A stretch of 13,274 bases of DNA from CAZEIW01 sp964512305 (lineage in GTDB: Bacteria; Pseudomonadota; Gammaproteobacteria; Burkholderiales; Burkholderiaceae_F). The DNA lies in NCBI GenBank assembly GCA_964512305.1, contig CAZEIW010000016.1, positions 1-13,274 of the forward strand, written 5' to 3'. Positions 5,661 to 13,274 of the stretch are shown here, piece after piece (position 1 is the stretch's first letter; every line of letters begins with the position of its first letter). Below the pieces are notes generated by a model. It saw nothing but the letters and a program-made list of their open reading frames with translations. It was not told the origin of the DNA and ran no database searches. The position numbers were made by a program, and so were the translations under genes.

Positions 5661-6008
5661 ATGCAATACCTGCTGCTGATCTACGGAAACGAGGCCGCGA
5701 TGTTGAGCGCACCGAAGGAGGCATCGAGCCAGATGCAAGCCGCCTACATGGCCTACACGGAGGCGATGAAGAAGGCGGGGGCGCTGGTCGGCGGCAACCG
5801 GCTGCGGCCCACCTCGGAGGCAACCACGGTCAGAGCTCCCGGCGGCCGGCAGAGCGTCCAAAACGGGCCGTTCGCCGAAACCAAGGAGCAGCTCGGCGGG
5901 TACTACATGATCGAGGCGCCCGATCTCGATGCGGCATTGGCGTGGGCGGCGCGCTGCCCCGGCGCGCAGTTCGGCGCGATCGAGGTGCGCCCGATCTGGG
6001 CGACGTAG
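5661..6008 (+). CDS. DGPF/YCII-family protein (YciI-related)
   Basis: 115-aa dimeric alpha-beta barrel protein of the DGPF domain family. No confirmed reaction is known for this family; members are often co-encoded with ECF sigma factors. It begins MQYLLLIYGNEAAML, the family opening, has MKKAGALVGGNRLRP (about 36-50) in mid-protein, and carries the signature as NGPFAETKEQLGGYYMIEA (about residues 68-86; the first Asp of DGPF is Asn). It ends DLDAALAWAARCPGAQFGAIEVRPIW, all typical. The start ATG at 5661 has AGGAG 9 nt upstream. The gene stands alone: the toxin gene ends 180 bases before it and the protease gene is convergent, with 36 bases between the stops. No ECF sigma gene is adjacent, so it is an orphan member; a candidate ECF42 promoter precedes it. 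Confidence 0.93.
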   Translation: MQYLLLIYGNEAAMLSAPKEASSQMQAAYMAYTEAMKKAGALVGGNRLRPTSEATTVRAPGGRQSVQNGPFAETKEQLGGYYMIEAPDLDAALAWAARCPGAQFGAIEVRPIWAT

Positions 6009-6044
6009 CCTGAAGCGCGGAGACGGCGGCGCGTGGTCCGGCGC

Positions 6045-8081
<2,037 letters not shown>

Positions 8082-8129
8082 CGCCCGCGGCCGCGGATCA
8101 ACGCGCGCGGCCGCCGCCGGACGCGCGCA

Positions 8130-8717
8130 TCAGAACTGGACGCGTACCGGCTTTCTTTCCTCGGCGCTCTCGGTCGACGCGAGCAGCTCGGCAGGCTTGA
8201 ACGAGAAGGCGCTCGCCAGCACGTTGGAGGGGAACTGCTCGACCGCGTTGTTGTAGCTCATCACCGAGTCGTTGAACGCCTGGCGCGCGAACGCGATCTT
8301 GTTCTCGGTGCTTGTCAGCTCCTCGGTGAGCTGCATCATGTTCTGGTTCGCCTTCAGGTCGGGGTACGCCTCCGCGACCGCGAACAGGCGCCCGAGCGCG
8401 CCGGTGAGCTCGCCCTCGGCGGCCCCGAGCTGGCGTACCGCCGCCGCGTTCGACGGATCCGCCGCCGCCGCGGAGTTCGCGCCGGCGGCCGAGTTGCGCG
8501 CCCGGATCACCGCTTCCAGCGTCTCGCGCTCGTGCTTGATGTAGCCCTTGGCGGTCTCGACCAGGTTGGGAATCAGGTCGTAGCGCCGCTTGAGCTGGAC
8601 GTCGATCTGGGCGAAGGCGTTCTTGAACTGGTTGCGAAGCCCGACCAGGCGGTTGTAGGCGCCGGTCAGCCATACGGCCAGCGCCACGATCAGCAGCAGC
8701 ACGATGATCAGGCCCAT
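8130..8717 (-). CDS. lemA: LemA family protein
   Basis: Membrane-anchored coiled-helical protein, 195 aa, with the N-terminus outside or in the membrane and the helical bundle in the cytoplasm in the usual model; biochemical role unknown. One membrane segment at residues 2-17 (GLIIVLLLIVALAVWL) is followed by the family signature YNRLVGLRNQFKNAFAQIDV, then LKRRYDLIPNLVETAKGY. AYPDLKANQNMMQLTEEL and the terminal VLASAFSFKPAELL follow, all classic LemA. The start at 8717 is preceded by AGGAAGG at 5-6 nt. Downstream is the M48 protease; upstream, 102 bases away, is a divergent LemA-like paralogue. Intact and of normal length. Confidence 0.96.
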   Translation of the reverse strand: MGLIIVLLLIVALAVWLTGAYNRLVGLRNQFKNAFAQIDVQLKRRYDLIPNLVETAKGYIKHERETLEAVIRARNSAAGANSAAAADPSNAAAVRQLGAAEGELTGALGRLFAVAEAYPDLKANQNMMQLTEELTSTENKIAFARQAFNDSVMSYNNAVEQFPSNVLASAFSFKPAELLASTESAEERKPVRVQF

Positions 8718-8755
8718 TTGGCCTTCCTTTCTCGTTCCGGGAGACGGCGCGCCGG

Positions 8756-8761
8756 ACTATA
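8756..8761 (-). promoter_or_regulatory. Possible -10 element for lemA and the M48 gene
   Basis: TATAGT on the minus strand (5 of 6 match to TATAAT), 38 bases before the lemA ATG, in the 102-base gap after the LemA-like gene. No good -35 lies at 16-18 nt, so support is weak. lemA may also be read from upstream genes. Confidence 0.25.
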
Positions 8762-8819
8762 TCGGAGATGCGCCGCCGCGTGGTGACGGCGAGGCCGACG
8801 CCATCGGACGTTGCGGCCG

Positions 8820-9392
8820 TCAGGCCTTGGCACGCTCCTCGGGCAGCAGGCCCGCCGCGTGCATGTTCAGCGCGAGCGCGATCGAGCGCGCCGGCCAGCG
8901 CCGCAGCGCGTCGTTGTGCGCCGCGGCCGCCTCGTTGTAGGACTGGCGTGCCGCGACCATCTGCGCGTCGAGATCGGCCAGCGCCGCGCCGGCCTGCGCG
9001 ACACGCGCGTCCTGCTTCAACTCCGGATACGCCTCGGTCAGCGCAAGCAGCCGCGCGATGGCAGCCTGGAGCGCCGCATTCGCGTCGACCATCGCGGCGA
9101 GCGTGCCCGGCTCGCCCGGGCGCCGCGCCGCGACCGTTCGCGCGGCACGATGCGCGCGCACCGCCAGCCGGACCGCCGACAGCGTTTCGCGCTCGTGCTT
9201 CATGGCGGCGGTCGCGATCCTCACGATCTCGATGGCGCGCCGCTCGCGCTGGGCGAACAGCCGCTCCGCGCTCCCGAAGGCCCGGCGCAGGCGGCCGGCG
9301 AGCGCCCTCAGCCGTCGCGTCGCGCCGATCGCCCACAGCACGAGGACCGCGCCCAGCGCGCCCGCGGCGCCGAGCGCGACGACGTCCGGCAT
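8820..9392 (-). CDS. Divergent LemA-like membrane protein
   Basis: 190 aa, second member of the LemA fold in this cluster. It has an N-terminal membrane segment (VVALGAAGALGAVLVLWAIG, about 4-23). The core motif AMKHERETLSAV (63-74) matches IKHERETLEAV of the neighbouring LemA. LTEAYPELKQDARV (118-131) matches VAEAYPDLKANQNM, followed by a helical segment ending YNEAAAAHNDALRRWP (152-167). The canonical YNxLVxLRNQFKNAFAQIDVQLKRR block is replaced by an arginine-rich stretch (RRLRALAGRLRRAFGSAERL), so it is a degenerate or specialised paralogue. The ATG at 9392 is chosen because it lies 5 bases after the BON-protein stop and places the membrane segment at the N-terminus; the open frame to 10085 is a shadow of the BON gene. 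Function unknown; probably a partner of LemA. Confidence 0.82.
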   Translation of the reverse strand: MPDVVALGAAGALGAVLVLWAIGATRRLRALAGRLRRAFGSAERLFAQRERRAIEIVRIATAAMKHERETLSAVRLAVRAHRAARTVAARRPGEPGTLAAMVDANAALQAAIARLLALTEAYPELKQDARVAQAGAALADLDAQMVAARQSYNEAAAAHNDALRRWPARSIALALNMHAAGLLPEERAKA

Positions 9393-9397
9393 CCCGT

Positions 9398-10072
9398 TCA
9401 AGGCTTGCGCTGCGACTCCGGCGGCGGCGCGCTCTGCGCTTCCCGCTTGAGGTCGGCCACCTCGGCGTCGCTGAGCAGATCGAACACCTTGACGACGCGC
9501 CTGACGCCGCCGACCTGGCTCGCCACGCGCGCCGCCGCGTCGGCCTCGGCGTTGCTGACCCGTCCGAGCAGGTAGACCGATCCGTCGGTCGTGTGGACCT
9601 TGACCGCGCCGCTCGGCAGCCCGGGCGCGTCGAGCAGCGCCTTGCGCACCTTGCCCGACAGCAGCGTGTCGTTGGACCGGTCCCCCAGGCTCGCGGGCGG
9701 CCCGATCGTCAGCTCGTCGACGACCTGCTTGACGTTCTCGCTGCGCGAGGCGATCGCCACGGCGTCGGCGCGGAACTTCTCGTTCGGAACCTGGCCGGTC
9801 AGCAGCACCTTGAAGTTGTAGCTGTCGACGTCGATGTTGACCGGCTCCAGGGGGAAGTGGTCGGACAGCGCGCGGTTGATCCGGCGCTCGATCGCCTCGT
9901 CCTCGAGCTGGATGCCGACCGATCGGCGGTCGGTTGCCACCAGCGCGCCGCCCAGCGCCGCGCCGCCCAGCGCCACCACGCAGCCCGTCATCGCCGTTCC
10001 CGCGGCCGCGATGGACGCCGCGAGCGCGCAGGACGCCGCGCAGCGTCGAATGCCCGTCATCATCATGCTCAT
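9398..10072 (-). CDS. Tandem BON-domain lipoprotein (DolP/YraP-like)
   Basis: Secreted lipoprotein, 224 aa, with two BON domains, which bind phospholipid; E. coli DolP (YraP) keeps the outer membrane intact and supports BAM. The signal peptide covers residues 1-30 with a lipobox-like MTGC, Cys31 being the lipidation site. A Gly/Ala stretch (VVALGGAALGGALVATDRR) follows, typical of DolP. BON1 spans about 57-124 (DEAIERRINRAL ... VLLTGQVPNEKFRADAVAIA ... VDELTIG) and BON2 about 135-200 (VHTTDGSVYLLGRVSNAEAD). The tail is Pro/Ser-rich. The start at 10072 forms ATGA with the yraN stop; GAGGAGG is only 4 nt before it, so the ATG codons at 10066-10060 are possible alternatives. In E. coli the yraP gene also lies close to yraN, but with diaA between; diaA is absent here. 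Confidence 0.9.
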   Translation of the reverse strand: MSMMMTGIRRCAASCALAASIAAAGTAMTGCVVALGGAALGGALVATDRRSVGIQLEDEAIERRINRALSDHFPLEPVNIDVDSYNFKVLLTGQVPNEKFRADAVAIASRSENVKQVVDELTIGPPASLGDRSNDTLLSGKVRKALLDAPGLPSGAVKVHTTDGSVYLLGRVSNAEADAAARVASQVGGVRRVVKVFDLLSDAEVADLKREAQSAPPPESQRKP

Positions 10073-10461
10073 CGATCCTCCTCATCGGCGCCGAAGGCGG
10101 CGCGCAACCATTCGATCCGGCCCGCCTCGACGATCACCGCGTCGAAGCGGCACGCGGGCCAGTGCTGTCCGTAGTGCGCCCTCAAGTACAGCTGCGCCGC
10201 GCGCCGCAGGCGCGCGCGCTTGGCGGCGTCGATGCTGGCGGCGGCAAAGCCGGCGCGCTCCCGGCTGCGCACCTCGACGAACACCAGCACGTCGCCGTCG
10301 ACCGCGACCGCATCGATTTCACCCAGGCGGTACGACACGTTGCGCGCGACGACGCGCAATCCGTGCCGTGCCAGATGCTCGCAAGCCGCATTCTCCGCGA
10401 TATCGCCGGCGCGCTGGCGCGGGCTGCGGCCCGGGGTTCGCCGCGGCTCGCGGCCGCTCAT
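10069..10461 (-). CDS. yraN: YraN family (UPF0102) endonuclease-like protein
   Basis: Small cytoplasmic protein with a restriction-endonuclease-like fold; its cellular role is not established. 130 aa from the ATG at 10461. The family motifs are clear: GDIAENAACEHLARHGLRVVARN (near residues 19-41), then GEIDAVAVDGDVLVFVEVRSR, holding the putative nuclease E-D-ExK-like residues (Lys replaced by Arg, common here). AAKRARLRRAAQLYL and CRFDAVIVE follow. The open frame extends to 10533, but the added residues are arginine-rich and not family-like, so MSGREPRR is taken as the start; the ribosome site is weak. It is divergent from rsmI with 111 bases between starts, a common arrangement. Its TGA overlaps the BON gene ATG. 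Confidence 0.93.
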   Translation of the reverse strand: MSGREPRRTPGRSPRQRAGDIAENAACEHLARHGLRVVARNVSYRLGEIDAVAVDGDVLVFVEVRSRERAGFAAASIDAAKRARLRRAAQLYLRAHYGQHWPACRFDAVIVEAGRIEWLRAAFGADEEDR

Positions 10462-10572
10462 GGCTGCGCGTCCCGATTTGCCCGCCCGGCAGCCGCCCCG
10501 CAAAATGGCGTACGCGCGGCGCCGCCGAAACACAAGGGGCCGGCATCGCAGCGCGCAACGGAGCTCGGCGAC

Positions 10573-11490
10573 ATGGCGGATCGCATCGGGAACGTCGCGG
10601 CGCAGCGCGCATGGATGGAACGGCCGCTGTGGGCGGCGGCCGGCGTCGAACAGCAGGAATTCCCGGTCGCATTGTATGTAGTCGCGATGCCGATCGGCAA
10701 CGCCGCTGACGTCACGCTACGCGCCTTGTGGGTACTGGGGCTCGTCCATTGGGTTGCCGCCGAAGACACGCGGGTGACCGCGCCGTTGCTTCATCGTTAC
10801 GGCATCGACGCGCGGATGATCGCCGTGCACGAACACAATGAATCGAGGGCCGCGTCCCGCCTGATCGCCCTGCTCGACAAGGGGGAGCGGGTGGCGCTCG
10901 TCACCGACGCCGGGACCCCGGCCATCTCCGATCCGGGGGCGGCGGTCGTGCGCGCGGTGATGGCAGCGGGACGGCGCGTGATCCCGGTGCCGGGCGCGAG
11001 CAGCCTGACGGCCGCGCTGTCGGTGGCGGGCCTCGCCGCCGACGGCGTCCGCTTCCTCGGGTTCCTCCCCTCGGGAGCGGCATCGCGGCACCGCCGCCTG
11101 CGCGAGGCGGCCGCCCGCGACGAAGCCTTCGTCGTGTTCGAAGCGCCGCACCGGATCGCGGACACGGCGCGCGAGCTCGCCGCGGTGCTTGCGCCGCAGC
11201 GGCGCGTCGTGGTCGCCCGCGAGCTGACCAAGAAGTTCGAGAGCATCTTCGAGACCAGCGCGGCGGCGCTGGCCGGCGTCGTGGGCCGCGACGGCGAGCG
11301 CGGAGAGTTCGTCCTGGTCGTCGATTTGCCGCCGCCGGCGGCGGCCGCGGACGATGCGATCGACGAGACCACCCGGCGCTGGCTGGTGGCGCTCGCCGGG
11401 GAACTGCCGGCCTCGCGCGCGGCGGCGCTCGCCGCCAAGGTGACCGGCCGCCCGCGCCAGGCCCTGTACAAGCTGCTGACGGAGGATTGA
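10573..11490 (+). CDS. rsmI: 16S rRNA (cytidine(1402)-2'-O)-methyltransferase
   Basis: SAM-dependent methyltransferase that modifies C1402 of 16S rRNA in the decoding centre. 305 aa from the ATG at 10573 (GGAG 9 nt upstream); the alternative ATG at 10615 gives 291 aa, closer to E. coli RsmI (286 aa), but has no ribosome site. Tetrapyrrole-methylase fold motifs: YVVAMPIGNAADVTLRAL (35-52), AAEDTR (62-67), VHEHNE (85-90), LVTDAGTPAISDPG (109-122, SAM binding) and VPGASSLTAALSVAGL. READDED-like swaps are absent; FEAPHRI and ARELTKKFESIFE continue the family pattern, and the C-terminus ASRAAALAAKVTGRPRQALYKLL is the usual helix-turn-helix-like end. 5' flank 10462-10572 shows no strong promoter. 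It is convergent with the dipeptidase gene, 19 bases apart, without a visible terminator. Confidence 0.95.
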   Translation: MADRIGNVAAQRAWMERPLWAAAGVEQQEFPVALYVVAMPIGNAADVTLRALWVLGLVHWVAAEDTRVTAPLLHRYGIDARMIAVHEHNESRAASRLIALLDKGERVALVTDAGTPAISDPGAAVVRAVMAAGRRVIPVPGASSLTAALSVAGLAADGVRFLGFLPSGAASRHRRLREAAARDEAFVVFEAPHRIADTARELAAVLAPQRRVVVARELTKKFESIFETSAAALAGVVGRDGERGEFVLVVDLPPPAAAADDAIDETTRRWLVALAGELPASRAAALAAKVTGRPRQALYKLLTED

Positions 11491-11509
11491 GCGGCGCCGC
11501 CGTCGCCGG

Positions 11510-12940
11510 TCAGCGCCCGACCTCCGCAACCACGCTCGCGATCGCGGCGGTGAGGCGCTTCGCGTATCCGAGGTGCAGGAATTCGTTGGGGCCGTGCGCG
11601 TTGGACTTCGGGCCGAGCACCCCGGTGATTACGTACTGGGCGCGCGGAAACTTCCGTCCCAGCATGCTCATGAACGGGATCGTGCCGCCCTCGCCGATCC
11701 ACGCCGCCTCGCGCCCGAATGCCGCCGCCGACGCGCGCTCGAGCGCGCCCTGCAGCCAGGGCTCGGTCGGCGGCGCGTTCCATCCGGTCGCGGCCGCCTC
11801 GGGCGTGAAGCGCACGCGCGCGTTGTACGGGGGGTCGCGCTCGAGCAGCGTCTTCAACGCGACGCTCGCCCACTCGGCATCGATGCTCGGCGGCAGCCGC
11901 AGGCTCAGCTTGAGCGCGGTCAGCGGCCGCAGCACGTTGCCCGCCATCTCGATCGAGGGCAGTCCGGCGGCGCCCGTCACCGACAGCGCCGGGCGCCAGG
12001 TGCGCGCAATCAGGCCCTCGACCGGATCGGTCGTGGTCGGCACGGACTTCCCGCCGCCGCTCTCGACCCACGGCAACGTCCGCCATACCTGGTCGCCGAG
12101 CAGCGCGCCGGCGCGGCGCGCCTGCTCGAGGCGCTCGGGCGGGACATCGGCGTGGAAGGCCGGATCGCGCACGCGGCCCGTGACCGCATCGTCGATCCGG
12201 TCCAGCAACTGGCGCGCGATCCGGAACGAGGATGGCACCAGTCCGGACGCGTAGCCGGAGTGCACGCCCTCGCCGAGCACCTCGACGCTGAGCACGCCGC
12301 CGATCAGGCCGCGCAGCGAAGTCGTCACCCATAGCTGGTCGTAGTTGCCGCAACCCGAATCGAGCCCGACCACCAGCGCGACGTCGCCCAGGCGCGGCGC
12401 CAGCAGGTCGAGGTACGCCGGCAGGTCGAAGCTGCCGCTCTCCTCGCAGGTCTCGATGATGCCGACGCACCGCGGGCGCGCGACCCGCTGCTCGTCGAGC
12501 GCGGCGATGGACGTCAGCGCCGCGTAGACCGCGTAGCCGTCGTCGGCCGCGCCGCGGCCGTACAGCCTGCCGTCCTCGATCACCGGCGTCCACGGCCCGA
12601 ACCCGTCGCGCCAGCCCGTCATTTCGGGCTGCTTGTCGAGATGCCCGTAGAAGAGCACCGGGCGCGCGCCCGCGGCCGCCGCCGAGCTCGCAGGCACCTC
12701 GAATACCAGGCACGGCGTCCGCCCCTCGATCGTGACGATTTCGAGCTTCAGTCCGGCGACCGGCTGCGCGCGGCACCAGCGATGGGCGTCCTCGACGACC
12801 CGCTGCAGGTGGCCGTGCGCGCGCCACTCGGGATCGAACGCCGGCGATTTCGCCGGCACCCTGACGTACTCGACCAGCTGCGGCGCGAGCTCGGTGTCCC
12901 ACTTGCGGTCGATGAAGGCTTGCAGCGCGGCGAAGTTCAA
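11510..12940 (-). CDS. M20 family dipeptidase (CNDP-like metallopeptidase)
   Basis: Dizinc exopeptidase, 476 aa, probably hydrolysing dipeptides in the cytoplasm. The metal site is visible: YGHLDKQP (His100, Asp102), GRGAADDG (bridging Asp133/134), ETCEESGS (general base Glu166 and ligand Glu167), VGLDSG (Asp194), and the late NAHGPNEFL with the last His ligand. The catalytic core is interrupted by the dimerisation (lid) domain after about residue 208, as in the family. The start is taken as TTG at 12940: GAGG lies 6 nt upstream and FAALQAFIDRKWDTELAPQL is the normal beginning for such enzymes. An ATG at 13006 would add 22 residues of poor-quality sequence. No signal peptide. The exact substrate is unknown. 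Convergent with rsmI. Confidence 0.93.
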   Translation of the reverse strand: MNFAALQAFIDRKWDTELAPQLVEYVRVPAKSPAFDPEWRAHGHLQRVVEDAHRWCRAQPVAGLKLEIVTIEGRTPCLVFEVPASSAAAAGARPVLFYGHLDKQPEMTGWRDGFGPWTPVIEDGRLYGRGAADDGYAVYAALTSIAALDEQRVARPRCVGIIETCEESGSFDLPAYLDLLAPRLGDVALVVGLDSGCGNYDQLWVTTSLRGLIGGVLSVEVLGEGVHSGYASGLVPSSFRIARQLLDRIDDAVTGRVRDPAFHADVPPERLEQARRAGALLGDQVWRTLPWVESGGGKSVPTTTDPVEGLIARTWRPALSVTGAAGLPSIEMAGNVLRPLTALKLSLRLPPSIDAEWASVALKTLLERDPPYNARVRFTPEAAATGWNAPPTEPWLQGALERASAAAFGREAAWIGEGGTIPFMSMLGRKFPRAQYVITGVLGPKSNAHGPNEFLHLGYAKRLTAAIASVVAEVGR

Positions 12941-12946
12941 GCGGCA

Positions 12947-12950
12947 CCTC
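12947..12950 (-). promoter_or_regulatory. Shine-Dalgarno GAGG supporting the TTG start of the dipeptidase
   Basis: GAGG (minus strand) 6 nt before TTG at 12940. It decides between this start and the ATG at 13006. From here to about 13015 no gene or other structure was seen. Confidence 0.4.
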
Positions 12951-13015
12951 GTGACGACGCGGTCGGGGGCACAAGGATAGCGCGCAGCGAGCAGGCGGAT
13001 ACGCAATGCGTCGAC

Positions 13016-13069
13016 CCTCGAGGCAGGCCCCTGAGGGCAGGCCCTCGGGGCAGGCGCCTGAGGGCAGGC
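13016..13069. repeat. Two tandem copies of a 27-bp unit
   Basis: Units at 13016-13042 and 13043-13069 differ at two positions; the pattern is CCTCGRGGCAGGC then SCCTGAGGGCAGGC. A third copy is at 13205-13231. In one frame they give a repeated nine-residue peptide, but the segment looks intergenic. Confidence 0.75.
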
Positions 13070-13112
13070 GTGGATCCCCGGGACTGCGCCCGGGGATGAC
13101 GGTATTCGGAGT
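13043..13112. repeat. 70-bp direct repeat, copy 1, containing a palindrome
   Basis: Matches 13205-13274 at 69 of 70 positions (G13056 versus C13218). It contains the perfect hairpin ATCCCCGGG / CCCGGGGAT (13074-13082 with 13089-13097, loop ACTGCG). This is a typical REP-like palindrome of GC-rich proteobacteria. Confidence 0.85.
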
Positions 13113-13113
13113 C

Positions 13114-13136
13114 ATGGCCGGGCTTGTCCCGGCCAT
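13114..13136. repeat. REP-like palindrome 2
   Basis: ATGGCCGGG (13114-13122), loop CTTGT, CCCGGCCAT (13128-13136): nine perfect pairs. From memory, its core and loop match REP-like repeats frequent in GC-rich proteobacteria. Confidence 0.8.
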
Positions 13137-13147
13137 CCGTAAGCCTG

Positions 13148-13168
13148 CCCCCGGGCTTGACCCGGGGG
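13148..13168. repeat. REP-like palindrome 3
   Basis: CCCCCGGG (13148-13155), loop CTTGA, CCCGGGGG (13161-13168): eight perfect pairs. It shares the CTTG(A/T) loop with palindrome 2, so the two are related. Confidence 0.8.
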
Positions 13169-13204
13169 TCGACGCGAGTCGAAGCGTCCGCGTTTCACAT
13201 CGAT

Positions 13205-13274
13205 CCTCGGGGCAGGCCCCTGAGGGCAGGCGTGGATCCCCGGGACTGCGCCCGGGGATGACGGTATTCGGAGT
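13205..13274. repeat. 70-bp direct repeat, copy 2, cut by window end
   Basis: Same sequence as 13043-13112 with one change, 162 bases later, including the CCCGGG hairpin (13236-13259). Identity continues to the last base of the window, so the repeat probably goes on and the array may be longer. Confidence 0.85.

Noticed and set aside
13083..13097. GC-rich hairpins near the right end as intrinsic terminators
   Set aside because: No U-tract follows any of them, and several copies occur far from a gene end, fitting REP elements better.
10797..13136. A 779-codon open frame on the - strand
   Set aside because: It crosses the dipeptidase in a shadow frame and continues antisense to rsmI; its N-terminus is translated REP palindrome sequence.
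13016..13274. CRISPR array
   Set aside because: Repeats are palindromic, differ in length and spacing, and have only one 162-base interval; there are no regular spacers or cas genes.

Overview
The window is a GC-rich (roughly two-thirds G+C by eye), densely coded bacterial chromosome segment. The best guess is a betaproteobacterium (Burkholderiales or a related, perhaps uncultivated, lineage). This rests on the very high G+C, the RsmI/YraN/BON-lipoprotein neighbourhood, the PCuAC-Sco copper pair, the M48 protease-LemA pair, and REP-like palindromes. It is an inference from gene content, not a measured phylogeny. No rRNA, tRNA, CRISPR array, insertion sequence or prophage gene was seen.

Layout. 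(a) 1-501 (+): 3' part of lipA, cut by the window edge. (b) 467-763 (-): an unrecognised small ORF behind a very good Shine-Dalgarno. (c) 981-2112 (+): a two-gene copper-delivery operon (periplasmic PCuAC chaperone, Sco protein), overlapping by 8 bp. (d) 2171-4738 (-): a three-gene unit, SDR reductase then beta-class GST then trpS; the last two genes overlap by GTGA. The TrpRS looks like the auxiliary (TrpRS-II-like) form rather than the usual betaproteobacterial housekeeping form. (e) 4870-5480 (+): a MazEF/PemIK-type toxin-antitoxin pair with a strong promoter, a 16-bp near-perfect palindrome in the promoter spacer, and GTGA coupling. (f) 5583-6008 (+): a lone DGPF/YCII-family protein behind a candidate ECF42-type promoter. 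(g) 6045-10461 (-): a likely envelope cluster read in the order yraN, BON lipoprotein, divergent LemA-like protein, LemA, M48 membrane protease with a long C-terminal extension. (h) 10573-11490 (+): rsmI, divergent from yraN. (i) 11510-12940 (-): an M20 dipeptidase with a TTG start. (j) 13016-13274: palindromic REP-like repeats that run off the window edge.

How the genes work together. PCuAC and Sco would deliver copper to the CuA site of cytochrome oxidase. MazE and MazF form an autoregulated toxin-antitoxin module. The BON lipoprotein, LemA proteins and M48 protease suggest envelope or membrane-protein quality control. LipA, TrpRS, RsmI and the dipeptidase are core metabolism or translation functions. 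Nothing here is a clearly new multi-gene system. The points most worth checking are the ECF42-like promoter in front of an orphan DGPF gene, the auxiliary-type TrpRS in an SDR-GST operon, the tandem LemA paralogues beside an M48 protease with a TerB-like tail, and the REP cluster.
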